From positions 270,001-334,000 of the forward strand of contig JACKEO010000001.1 of assembly GCA_020632955.1 (NCBI GenBank): a stretch of 64,000 nucleotides of DNA. Reading direction: 5' to 3'. Origin of the DNA: Alphaproteobacteria bacterium (lineage in GTDB: Bacteria > Myxococcota_A > UBA796 > GCA-2862545). The notes beneath the pieces were generated by a model. That model searched no databases. It saw only the letters and a list, made by a program, of their open reading frames with translations, and was not told the origin of the DNA. Below, one piece after another: positions 41,289-49,809 of this stretch. Numbering within the stretch: the first letter of the stretch is position 1; every line of letters begins with the position of its first letter. Position numbers and translations under genes: made by a program.

Positions 41289-42253
41289 GGGTGGTGGTCA
41301 CCGGCGCGACGGGCGGCATCGGCCACGCCGCGACCACGGCCCTGCGGGCACGAGGCGACGACGTGCGCGTGGTGGTGCGGGACCTCGACCGTGCCGCGCC
41401 CCTGCTGCCGGACGGCGTGGAGGCCGTGCTCGGCGACCTGCTCGACCCCGCCAGCCTCGACGACGCCATCGACGGCGCCGATCTCGTCGTGCACGCCGCC
41501 GGCATGCCCGAGCAGTGGGTCCGCGACCCGGCGATCTTCGACCGCGTGCACCGCCTGGGCACCCGGCACGTGCTCGACGCCGCGCGGCGCGCGAAGGTCT
41601 TCCGCGTGCTCCACGTGTCCACGATGGACGTCTTCGCCTGCCCGCCCGGCGGCACCCTCCGCGAGGACCACCCCGACCCGCACCCCAAGCCCACGGCCTA
41701 CGAGCGGAGCAAGGTGGCGGCGGAGCGCGTCGTGGACGAGGCGGTCGCGGCGGGCCTCGACGTGGTGGTGGTGAACCCCGCGGCGGTGTACGGCCCGGGG
41801 CCCTCCCGCGTGGGGATGAACCGGCTGATCCTGGACGCCCGGGCGGGGCGGTCGCCGCTGCTGCCCCCGGGCGGCATGGCCCACGTCTTCGCACCCGGCC
41901 TGGCGCAGGCGATGCTGGCGGCGCTGGACCGTGGCCAGCCCGGACGGCGCTACCTGATCGCCGACGGCTACGCCGACCTGCCCGAGATCGTGCGCACGGT
42001 GGTCGAGGTGGCCGGCGCCGGACGCGTCCCGCCCACGGGCCCTGCCTGGCTGCTGGGCCTCGTCGCCTTCCTGGGCGACCTGGGCGGGCGCTGGCTGGGG
42101 GTGCCCCCGCTCGTGAGCCGCGGCGAGCTGCAGTTCCTGTCGTGGCGCGCCCGCGTGGACAGCCGGCGCGCACAGGAGGAGCTGGGCTTCGTGCCCACGC
42201 CGCTGCGCACCGGGATCGAGCAGACGCTGGCCGCGCTGGCCTCCCCGCCCTGA
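41285..42253 (+). CDS. NAD(P)-dependent epimerase/dehydratase (extended SDR)
   Basis: 322 residues. Rossmann motif VVVTGATGGIGHAATTALRARGD at the N-terminus, then GDLLDPASL and a YxxxK active site in AYERSKVAAERVVDE with upstream HVSTMDVFA (Ser/Thr). VNPAAVYGPGPSRVGMN follows. Members act on nucleotide sugars, sterols or flavonoid-type substrates; the C-terminal PTGPAWLLGLVAFLGDLGGRWLG resembles the 3beta-HSD/cholesterol-dehydrogenase-like branch. GTG 41285 overlaps the AlkB stop. Confidence 0.87.
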   Translation: MRVVVTGATGGIGHAATTALRARGDDVRVVVRDLDRAAPLLPDGVEAVLGDLLDPASLDDAIDGADLVVHAAGMPEQWVRDPAIFDRVHRLGTRHVLDAARRAKVFRVLHVSTMDVFACPPGGTLREDHPDPHPKPTAYERSKVAAERVVDEAVAAGLDVVVVNPAAVYGPGPSRVGMNRLILDARAGRSPLLPPGGMAHVFAPGLAQAMLAALDRGQPGRRYLIADGYADLPEIVRTVVEVAGAGRVPPTGPAWLLGLVAFLGDLGGRWLGVPPLVSRGELQFLSWRARVDSRRAQEELGFVPTPLRTGIEQTLAALASPP

Positions 42254-42290
42254 GCGGGCGACGCCTCCGCCACATGCCTGCGGAGGCCCT

Positions 42291-42632
42291 GTGCGCACCG
42301 TCCTGCTCCTCGTCGCGAGCAACCTCTTCATGACCGTGGCCTGGTACGGCCACCTGCGCTTCAAGGAGGTCCCCCTGTGGCAGGCCGTGCTGGTCAGCTG
42401 GGGCATCGCCTTCTTCGAGTACTGCCTCCAGGTGCCCGCCAACCGCTGGGGTCACGGCGCCTTCACCGCCTACCAGCTCAAGCTCCTGCAGGAAGCGATC
42501 ACCCTGACGGTCTTCGTCGGCTTCGCCGCGGTGTGGCTGGGAGAGCGACTCCGCTGGAACCACGCCGCGGCCTTCGTGCTGCTGCTGGGTGCGGTGGCCC
42601 TCGCCTTCCTGCCGGTCTCGCCCACCGAGTGA
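42291..42632 (+). CDS. DMT-family small membrane protein (DUF486)
   Basis: 113 residues with four transmembrane helices. SNLFMTVAWYGHLRFK, then VSWGIAFFEYCLQVPANRWGH and TAYQLKLLQEAITLTVFVGFAAVWLGE are characteristic of the DUF486 branch of the drug/metabolite superfamily. Function unknown; probably acts as a homodimer like other small DMT proteins. GTG 42291 has GGAGG four bases upstream. Confidence 0.9.
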   Translation: MRTVLLLVASNLFMTVAWYGHLRFKEVPLWQAVLVSWGIAFFEYCLQVPANRWGHGAFTAYQLKLLQEAITLTVFVGFAAVWLGERLRWNHAAAFVLLLGAVALAFLPVSPTE

Positions 42633-42698
42633 CACTCCGCGACGGCAACGGCGGGTCGGTGTGGTAGGTCCGGGGCGAGCGTGTGCCGGAGGCTCCGC

Positions 42699-43193
42699 GT
42701 GACCCTGCTGCTGTCCCTCGTGCTGTCTGCCGCCCAGGCGGCCCCCGAGATGATCCCGCTGGAGGAGGTCGACCTCGTCGGCCGCACCGCGCCCGAGCTG
42801 TCGCTGCCCCTGCGCGGCGGCGGGAGCTTCGATCTGGCCCAGGCGCGCGGCAAGCCCGTCGTCCTGTCCTTCTGGGCGAGCTGGTGCGGCCCCTGCCGCC
42901 AGGAGCTCCCCGCGCTGTCCGATCTGGCCTCGCGTCGCGACGACGTCACCATCGTGGCGGTGAACGTGGACCGCGAGAGCAAGGACGCGGAGCGCTTCCT
43001 GTCCCAGGTACGCGTCGACCTGCCCGTGGCCCTGGACCCCGAGGCCACCGCGCTCGGGGCCTACGAGGTGGCTTCGATGCCCACCACCTTCGTGGTCGAC
43101 CGCAACGGCACGCTGAAGTGGCGCAAGGTGGGCTACTCCAGCGACAACGGCCTCGACGAGCTGATCGCCGTGCTCGACGGAGGCCGGAAGTGA
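42699..43193 (+). CDS. TlpA-like periplasmic thioredoxin
   Basis: 164 residues. Signal peptide (TLLLSLVLSAAQAA), then a TlpA/ResA-type thioredoxin fold: GRTAPELSLPLRGGGSFDLAQARGKPVVLSFWASWCGPC with the CGPC redox centre (63-66) and the cis-Pro in SMPTTFVVDRNG. Such proteins reduce or exchange disulfides in the periplasm, for example in cytochrome c maturation. GTG 42699 has GGAGG six bases upstream; GTG 42681 is an unlikely longer start. Its stop overlaps the start of the VKOR fusion gene (GTGA), so both redox proteins are made together. Confidence 0.9.
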   Translation: MTLLLSLVLSAAQAAPEMIPLEEVDLVGRTAPELSLPLRGGGSFDLAQARGKPVVLSFWASWCGPCRQELPALSDLASRRDDVTIVAVNVDRESKDAERFLSQVRVDLPVALDPEATALGAYEVASMPTTFVVDRNGTLKWRKVGYSSDNGLDELIAVLDGGRK

Positions 43194-45085
43194 GCGCCGC
43201 TGCCCCCTCCCGGGCGCGCGATCTGGCGCTCTGGCTGCTGCTGCCCCTGATGCTCGCGGGCTCCGCGATCGGCGTCTACATGGCCCGCCACCACGAGGTG
43301 GAGCTCTACGGCGGCGAGGCCTACGCCGGCGAGGAGCTCGTGGGCTGCGTCGAGACCGAGGGCGTGAGCTGCGACGTGGTGAACACCTCGCCCTGGTCGG
43401 AGGTGCTCGGCGTCCCCACCTTCGCGTGGGCCATCCCCACCTACCTGCTCGTGGCCGTGCTCGCGCTGCTCGCGCTGCGCGGGCGCCGTGGTGCGCTGCC
43501 GCTGGCCTTCGCCGTGGGTCTGGGCTGCGTGGGCTTCTCGGGCTTCCTCTACTGGATCAGCGTCACGCGCCTCGGCGTGGTGTGCCTCTGGTGCATGCGC
43601 CTGTACGCCATCAACGCCGCCATCCCGGTGCTGGTGGCCGTGGCGGGCGGCTGGGCCCGGCCCGGCACGCGGGAGCTCGGCCTCGCGGCCTCGGTGTACC
43701 TGGGGCTCACCGGCGCCACCGTCGGCGTGCAGAAGGCCTTCCGCGCCCACCTGCTCGACGGCGCCCCCGCCATGGCGGCGCTGGCCGAGGCCACCGAGCG
43801 CGCCGACACGCTGTCGGATCGCGATCCCGAAGGGCCGGCCCCCGAGCTGCGCATCCCGGTCACCACCGAGGACCGCAACCAGGCCGAGGTGGTCATCCGC
43901 CCCGAGGACCCCTGGAAGGGCAACCCCGACGCCAAGGTGGCCATCGTCGAGTTCGCCGACTTCGAGTGCGGCTACTGCAAGCGGGCCGGATTCCAGCTGC
44001 GGCGCCTCTACGAGGCCTACAAGGACGAGATCGTCTTCGTCTACAAGCACTTCCCGATGGACCCGGCCTGCAACCCGGGCGTGAACAACAAGCGCCACCC
44101 CCAGGCCTGCAACGCGCACGCCGCTGCGGCATGTGCCCAGGAACAAGGCCAGTTCTGGGCGTACCACGACCTCCTGTACAAGAACAACCACCAGCTCCGC
44201 ACCGAGCACCTCGAGGCCTACGCCGAGGCCCTCGGCCTCGACCTGCCCGCGTGGCGCAGCTGCCTGCAGTCGGGTCGCGGCGCCGCCAAGGTGCAGCAGG
44301 CGGCGCAGGACGGGGCCGCGGTCGACAGCCACGGCACGCCGCGCATCTGGATCGCCGGCCAGCTCTACCGGTCGGGGAGCAGCGCCGAGCAGATGGCCCG
44401 CGCGCTGGAGCTCGCGCTGGGACGGAGCGGTGCAGACGCCGCCCGCAACGCCGCCAAGGTCCGCGAGGACGACGACGAGGTGCGCCCCGTGCCCGTGGAC
44501 GGCCCCGGCATGCAGCGCATCGCCCACGGCGACCACGTCTTCCTGATCGACACCTTCGAGGCCAGCCTCGCCGACGGGGCCGCCCAGGAGGGCAAGCACC
44601 GCATCCCCGCCACCCGCATGTCGTGGTTCGCGGCGCACGACGCCTGCGAGGCCGCGGGCAAGCGCCTGTGCACCGAGGCGGAGTGGGTGACGGCCTGCCA
44701 GGGCGCGGTCGCGGTCGACGACGACCACGACGGCCAGACCGCCGACGACCTCATCGAGGGCAACGCCTACCCGTACGGCGACTTCCACGCGCCCGGGCGC
44801 TGCTGGGAGGACCACCGCGACCCGCCGGGCCTGCCCGAGGGCCAGGCCACGCCCTGGCGACCCGTCTACACGGGCGAGCTGCCCGGCTGCGTCACCCCCG
44901 ACGGCGTCTACGATCTCACGGGCAACGTGGAGGAGTGGGTGGGCACCACCGAGGGCGAGGCCGTGCTGCTCGGCGGCGCCTTCGACACCCCCGACGACAA
45001 GGCGCGCTGCTACCGCCGCAACGACACCTTCGGCGCGGGCTTCGCGAACCTCCGCACCGGCTTCCGCTGCTGCAAGGACCCGTAG
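43190..45085 (+). CDS. VKOR - DsbA-like thioredoxin - FGE-sulfatase fusion protein
   Basis: 631 residues in three domains. 10-185: integral-membrane vitamin K epoxide reductase homologue with loop cysteines Cys53/Cys61, the S/T-containing loop NTSPWSEVLGVP, and active site CLWC (132-135). 235-412: DsbA/BdbD-like thioredoxin with FADFECGYC (CGYC, 260-263) and cis-Pro in HGTPRIW. 435-631: FGE-sulfatase (SUMF1-like) domain (MSWFAAHDACEAAGKRLCTEAEW, GNAYPYG, DLTGNVEEWVG, LRTGFRCC). Should oxidise protein thiols and pass electrons to quinone. The FGE catalytic Cys pair is not seen (one Cys, 607), so that part is probably a binding module. Follows the TlpA-like gene. Confidence 0.9.
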   Translation: MSAAAPSRARDLALWLLLPLMLAGSAIGVYMARHHEVELYGGEAYAGEELVGCVETEGVSCDVVNTSPWSEVLGVPTFAWAIPTYLLVAVLALLALRGRRGALPLAFAVGLGCVGFSGFLYWISVTRLGVVCLWCMRLYAINAAIPVLVAVAGGWARPGTRELGLAASVYLGLTGATVGVQKAFRAHLLDGAPAMAALAEATERADTLSDRDPEGPAPELRIPVTTEDRNQAEVVIRPEDPWKGNPDAKVAIVEFADFECGYCKRAGFQLRRLYEAYKDEIVFVYKHFPMDPACNPGVNNKRHPQACNAHAAAACAQEQGQFWAYHDLLYKNNHQLRTEHLEAYAEALGLDLPAWRSCLQSGRGAAKVQQAAQDGAAVDSHGTPRIWIAGQLYRSGSSAEQMARALELALGRSGADAARNAAKVREDDDEVRPVPVDGPGMQRIAHGDHVFLIDTFEASLADGAAQEGKHRIPATRMSWFAAHDACEAAGKRLCTEAEWVTACQGAVAVDDDHDGQTADDLIEGNAYPYGDFHAPGRCWEDHRDPPGLPEGQATPWRPVYTGELPGCVTPDGVYDLTGNVEEWVGTTEGEAVLLGGAFDTPDDKARCYRRNDTFGAGFANLRTGFRCCKDP

Positions 45086-45129
45086 CGCCGCGGGGTGGAC
45101 CGCCCGCCGCCCCTGCGGCATGACGGCGC

Positions 45130-47574
45130 ATGCCCGCTCCCCTGCCCATCGACGCCGTCCTGCCCGAGCTGCGCGAGGCCGTCCGCGTCGGCAACGTGGT
45201 CCTGCACGCGCCCACCGGAGCGGGCAAGACCACCCGGGTGCCGCCCGCCCTCCTCGACGTGGTGCGGGGCGAGATCCTCGTGCTCGAGCCCCGGCGCGTG
45301 GCCGCACGGGCCGCCGCCGCGCGCATGGCCGAGGAGCGGGGCGAGGCCGTGGGCGCCACGATCGGCTTCCAGGTGCGCCTGGAGCGCCGCGTCTCGGCCG
45401 CCACCCGCGTGCGCGTGGTCACCGAGGGGATCGCCGTCCGCCGCCTCGTCGGCGACCCCCTCCTCGAAGGCGTGGGCGCCGTGGTCCTCGACGAGATCCA
45501 CGAGCGCTCCCTCGACGTGGACCTGGCCCTCGCCCTGTGCCGCCAGGTGCAGCGCGAGGTGCGGCCGGACCTGCGGATCGTGGCCATGTCGGCCACCCTC
45601 GACACCGATCGGCTCGCCGCGTGGCTGGACGCCCGGGTGATCCGCAGCGAGGGTCGCGCCTTCCCGGTGGCGATGCACCACCTGCCCCGGCCCGACGACC
45701 GCCCCGTGGAGCTGCAGGTGGCCGACGGGGTGCGCCGCGCCCTCGCGGAGGCCGAGGGCGACGTGCTGGCCTTCCTCCCCGGCGTGGCGGAGATCCACGC
45801 CACCAGCGGCGCGCTGGGACGCCCCGACGGGGTGGACGTCCTGCCCCTGCACGGCCGCCTGCGGCCCGCCGAGCAGGACGCGGCCCTGCGACCCGGCACG
45901 CGACGGCGCGTGGTGCTGGCCACGAACGTGGCCGAGACGAGCGTCACCATCCCCGGGGTCACGGCGGTGGTCGACAGCGGTCTCGTGCGCCGGCTGCGCC
46001 ACGACGCGGGCTCGGGCCTCGATCGCCTGGTCACCGAGGCCACCAGCCAGGCCAGCGCAGACCAGCGCGCAGGACGCGCGGGACGCACCGCACCGGGCAC
46101 CTGCTGGCGCCTGTGGACCGCCGTCTCCCACGGCCGGCGCCCCGCCCACGATCCGCCCGAGATCGCCCGGGTGGACCTCGCCGGCGCGATGCTCGCGCTG
46201 CTGGCCTTCGGCGAGCGGGATCCGGGCGCCTGGCCGTGGTTCGACCCGCCCCCCGCCCACGCCGTCGAGGCCGCCCTGGACCTGCTGGCCCGCCTCGGCG
46301 CCCTCGACGCCCGCGGCCTCACCGATCTGGGCCGCACGCTGGCCGGCCTGCCGGCCCACCCCCGGGTGGCGCGCGCGCTGGTGGAGGCGTGGCGCCTCGG
46401 CGACCTCGCGCAGGCGGCGCGGGCCTGCGCGCTGCTGGCGGAGCCTCCGGCGCTGCGTCGGGACCGCGCGGTGCGCCGCACCGACGACGACCTCGCCGAT
46501 CAGGTCGACGCGCTGGCCCAGCCGGGTCGGCACGGATGGCAGGCGGTGTCGCCCGGGGCCGTGACCCAGGTCCGCCAGGTGGCCGACCAGCTCGCCCGCC
46601 TCGCCGAGGACGCCCTCGGCCCTGCGCGCGGGGGCACGGCGCCACTGGCCCGGGCGATGCTCGCGGGCTGGCCCGACCGCGTGTCCCGTCGTCGCGGAGG
46701 GGAGGCCTACACGCTGGCCACGGGTCGCGGGGCCACGCTGCACCCGGCCTGCGGGGTGCGGGAGGAGCCCTGGCTCCTCGCCCTGGACGTGGTCGACACG
46801 GGGCGCACCGAGGCGCGCATCCTGCTCGCCAGCCGCGTGGACCCCGCCTGGCTGGAGGTGCCGTCGCGGATCGAGGTGACCTACGACCCGGTCCGCGACC
46901 GCGTGGTGGGCGCCGAGCGGGCGCGGTGGGGTGCCCTGGTGCTGCGGGAGCACGAGGGCGTGCGCGTGCCGCCGGAGCGCGTGCAGGCGGCCCTGGTCGA
47001 GGCGCTGGGCGCCGACCCGTCGCGGGGCGTGCCCGACGAGGGCGGGTTCCCTCGGCTGGTGGCCCGCCTGCGGTGCGCCGCGCGCGCCGCCCCCGCGGAG
47101 GCCTGGCCCGCCACCGACGACGCCGCGCTGCAGGCGCTCGCCGCCGAGCTCGCGCCGGGCTGCCGCAGCCTGGCCGAGCTGCGACGGCGGGACTGGGTGG
47201 GCACCCTGCTGGGCCGCATGCCATGGGCCCTCCGCACCCGCCTGGACACCCTCGCGCCCGAGACCCTCGCCGTGCCCAGCGGCAGCGAGATCCGGCTGGC
47301 GTATGCCGACGACGGCCGCTGCACGCTGTCCGTCCGCATCCAGGAGCTCTTCGGCTGGACCCGCACCCCCGAGGTGGGCGGCAGCCCGGTGGTCCTCGAG
47401 CTGCTGGCCCCCAACGGGCGGCCCCAGCAGGTCACCGAGGATCTCGAGGGCTTCTGGGATCGCCAGTGGCCCGCCGTGCGCGCCGAGCTGCGGGGCCGCT
47501 ACCCCCGTCACCCGTGGCCCGAGGATCCCCGCACGGCCAAGGCCTGGCGCCCCGGCATGAAGCGGGAGCGCTGA
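45130..47574 (+). CDS. hrpB: ATP-dependent RNA helicase HrpB
   Basis: DEAH-box helicase of the HrpB family, 814 residues, about the usual length. Walker A APTGAGKTT (about 27-35), DEIHERS (Walker B), SATLD, ATNVAETSVTIPG, and the QASADQRAGRAGR motif VI. The C-terminal HrpB-specific region (WARTPEVGGSPVVLELLAPNGRPxQ type) is present. Its substrate in bacteria is unclear. Begins 44 bases after the VKOR fusion and ends directly against the convergent dehydrogenase gene. Confidence 0.96.
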   Translation: MPAPLPIDAVLPELREAVRVGNVVLHAPTGAGKTTRVPPALLDVVRGEILVLEPRRVAARAAAARMAEERGEAVGATIGFQVRLERRVSAATRVRVVTEGIAVRRLVGDPLLEGVGAVVLDEIHERSLDVDLALALCRQVQREVRPDLRIVAMSATLDTDRLAAWLDARVIRSEGRAFPVAMHHLPRPDDRPVELQVADGVRRALAEAEGDVLAFLPGVAEIHATSGALGRPDGVDVLPLHGRLRPAEQDAALRPGTRRRVVLATNVAETSVTIPGVTAVVDSGLVRRLRHDAGSGLDRLVTEATSQASADQRAGRAGRTAPGTCWRLWTAVSHGRRPAHDPPEIARVDLAGAMLALLAFGERDPGAWPWFDPPPAHAVEAALDLLARLGALDARGLTDLGRTLAGLPAHPRVARALVEAWRLGDLAQAARACALLAEPPALRRDRAVRRTDDDLADQVDALAQPGRHGWQAVSPGAVTQVRQVADQLARLAEDALGPARGGTAPLARAMLAGWPDRVSRRRGGEAYTLATGRGATLHPACGVREEPWLLALDVVDTGRTEARILLASRVDPAWLEVPSRIEVTYDPVRDRVVGAERARWGALVLREHEGVRVPPERVQAALVEALGADPSRGVPDEGGFPRLVARLRCAARAAPAEAWPATDDAALQALAAELAPGCRSLAELRRRDWVGTLLGRMPWALRTRLDTLAPETLAVPSGSEIRLAYADDGRCTLSVRIQELFGWTRTPEVGGSPVVLELLAPNGRPQQVTEDLEGFWDRQWPAVRAELRGRYPRHPWPEDPRTAKAWRPGMKRER

Positions 47575-49716
47575 TCACGGGCAGGCCGACAGGCCGTCGA
47601 TCCAGGCGCGCACCGGCGCCAGCCCGTCGTCGTCCACCCGGTGGCTGCCCAGCGGCGGCATCTGCTCGCCCGCCGCCCGCGATCCCGCGCGCTGCACGAT
47701 GCGGCTCGCCGCGGCGTCGCCCGGCGCGAGGAGCACGCCGCCGTCCCCCGAGGGCACGCCGCAGAGCCCGGCGTCCTCCAGGGGCGTGGCCGCGCGCAGG
47801 TCCATGCCCGACAGGCCGATGCCGCCCGGCCGGTGACAGCCCGCGCAGTTCACGTCCAGCCAGGCGCGTGCGGCCACGGCCGTCTCGGCCACGGGCGCCC
47901 GCAGCGGCGGCACGGAGCGCGTGCCCGCCACGAGGCCCTCGCGCTCCAGGCGCGCCAGCTGGTCCTCCCCGTCCTCGGGCACCTGGAGCTGGGCATCGGT
48001 GAGGCCCAGGCTGCGGCCCGCCGCCGCCGTGTGGCAGGTCATGCAGTCGGCGCGCGAGGGCACGGGCCAGGTGCCGCCGTCGGGGTGCGGCACGGTGCTC
48101 CCGTCCAGCTGGAGCACGGCGTCGGAGCCGTCCTCGAGCCAGCGGTAGGTGTAGCCGGCCCAGTCCCCGTCCTCGTGGCGCACCAGCATCCGCGTCTCGA
48201 GCGGTGCAGCCGCGGGTCCGATGCGCTTCATGAGCACGGTGCCCACGGGCAGGTCCCAGTCGCCGTCGTCGCCGCGCGTGGCCTGCGTGCCCTCGGGGAG
48301 CACCAGCCACCTCAGCTTGTCGAGCCCGTCCGACCAGAAGGGCTGCAGCAGGGTGTAGGGGGTGGCGTCCCGCGAGGGCCGACGCGGATCGTCGGCGCGC
48401 ACGCACCCCGTCTCCGACAGGCGCTGCGGGAAGCGCGCGCCCGTGGTGCCCGCGGGGGGCGTGAGCCGGAAGATCCGCCCGTCGTAGCCCACCAGCAGGA
48501 GCTCTCCGTCCGCCTCCTCGGCGAAGCTCGCGATCTGCAGGCCCGCGCGCTGCACCAGCACCTGCTGGCCCGAAGCACCCGTGATCGGGTCGAAGACCAG
48601 GGCCCGCACGTCACCCTTGTAGAACTCCGAGAAGAGGTAGGTGCCCACGAGCCCCGGCAGGGCGGCGCCCCGGTACACACGGCCCCCCACCACCGAGGCC
48701 GAGCCGCTGTGCCGGTAGGCGAACACGGGGTCGGTCCACGCGGGGTCGTCGCAGGGCGCGGCCGCCTCGAAGCAGGAGAAGCCCTCCTTGTGGTCCCACC
48801 CGTAGTTGCGGCCGCGCTCGATGCGGTCGATCTCCTCGAAGGCGTCCTGGCCCACGTCGCCGAGCCAGAGGTCCCCCGTCTCGCGGTCGAAGGCCCACTG
48901 CCACGGGTTGCGCAGCCCCCAGGCCCAGATCTCGTCGAGGCCGGGCGCGCCCACGAGCGGGTTGTCGGGAGGGACGGCGTAGGGGTCCCCCTCCACGTCC
49001 ACCCGCAGCATCTTGCCCAGCCACGTGTCGAGCGACTGCGCGTTGCCCCAGGGATCGCCGGCGCTGCCGCCGTCGCCGAGCCCGATGTACAGCATGCCGT
49101 CGGGCCCGAAGTGGATCGTGCCCCCGTTGTGGTTGTCGCGCGGCTGGTCGCGCTGCAGCACCACCCGCTCGCTGGCGGCCGCGTAGGTGGCGCCGCCGTC
49201 CGACGTGGTGAACCGCGCCACCACGCTCCGGTTCCCCCCCGTGCGCGGGGTCGTGTAGTACAGCCACACGTGGTCGGCGTGCGCGGGGTCCGGGTGGAAG
49301 GCGAGCCCCAGCAGCCCGAGCTCCCCCGCCGAGCTCACCTTGCCCGACAGATCGAGCGCCACCTGCTTCGCCGCCGTGCCTGGGGCCGCGTCGAAGCGCA
49401 CCAGCCGTCCCGCCTTCTCCACCGCGTACCAGACGTCAGGCGCCCCCGGACGCTGGGCGAGGGCCACGGGCACGGCCAGCGGCAGGTCCGGCCACACGCG
49501 GGTGAGCTCGAGCCTGTCCACCGACCCGGGACGCGCGGGGGCCACGCAGGTGGGCACGACGGGCGAGGTGTCCGCGGTGTCCAGCGGCGTGCTGTCGCCC
49601 GAGTCGACGACGGGTGGCGTGTCGGTGCCGCTCCCGGTGTCGGTGTCGTCGTCCTTCGGCGCCACGGTCCCCACGCACCCGAGGAGCAGGCAGAGGCTGG
49701 CTCGACGCACGGACAC
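47575..49716 (-). CDS. PQQ-dependent sugar dehydrogenase lipoprotein with di-haem tail
   Basis: 713 residues. Lipobox LLLGC (Cys14), then a long Asp/Thr/Ser-rich tether. Residues about 60-440 are a soluble-glucose/sorbosone-dehydrogenase propeller: ELGLLGLAFHPD, the PQQ-site DNHNGGTIHFGPDGMLYIGLGDGG, and IWAWGLRNPWQWAFDRETGDLWLGDVGQ. The C-terminal part carries two c-type haem sites, CMTCH (about 558-562) and CAGCH (about 624-628), with MPPLGS as a likely Met ligand. Could oxidise a sugar or aldose outside the cell and pass electrons to its own haems. PQQ synthesis genes are not in the window. Confidence 0.88.
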   Translation of the reverse strand: MSVRRASLCLLLGCVGTVAPKDDDTDTGSGTDTPPVVDSGDSTPLDTADTSPVVPTCVAPARPGSVDRLELTRVWPDLPLAVPVALAQRPGAPDVWYAVEKAGRLVRFDAAPGTAAKQVALDLSGKVSSAGELGLLGLAFHPDPAHADHVWLYYTTPRTGGNRSVVARFTTSDGGATYAAASERVVLQRDQPRDNHNGGTIHFGPDGMLYIGLGDGGSAGDPWGNAQSLDTWLGKMLRVDVEGDPYAVPPDNPLVGAPGLDEIWAWGLRNPWQWAFDRETGDLWLGDVGQDAFEEIDRIERGRNYGWDHKEGFSCFEAAAPCDDPAWTDPVFAYRHSGSASVVGGRVYRGAALPGLVGTYLFSEFYKGDVRALVFDPITGASGQQVLVQRAGLQIASFAEEADGELLLVGYDGRIFRLTPPAGTTGARFPQRLSETGCVRADDPRRPSRDATPYTLLQPFWSDGLDKLRWLVLPEGTQATRGDDGDWDLPVGTVLMKRIGPAAAPLETRMLVRHEDGDWAGYTYRWLEDGSDAVLQLDGSTVPHPDGGTWPVPSRADCMTCHTAAAGRSLGLTDAQLQVPEDGEDQLARLEREGLVAGTRSVPPLRAPVAETAVAARAWLDVNCAGCHRPGGIGLSGMDLRAATPLEDAGLCGVPSGDGGVLLAPGDAAASRIVQRAGSRAAGEQMPPLGSHRVDDDGLAPVRAWIDGLSACP

Positions 49717-49809
49717 CTCGACGACGGGGACGCCATCGTACCCGAGGTCCCCGCCGCCCGTCGCGTCCCCCCATCCGGGTTAGGACGCTGCGCTTGCGCG
49801 GAGCTGCTC

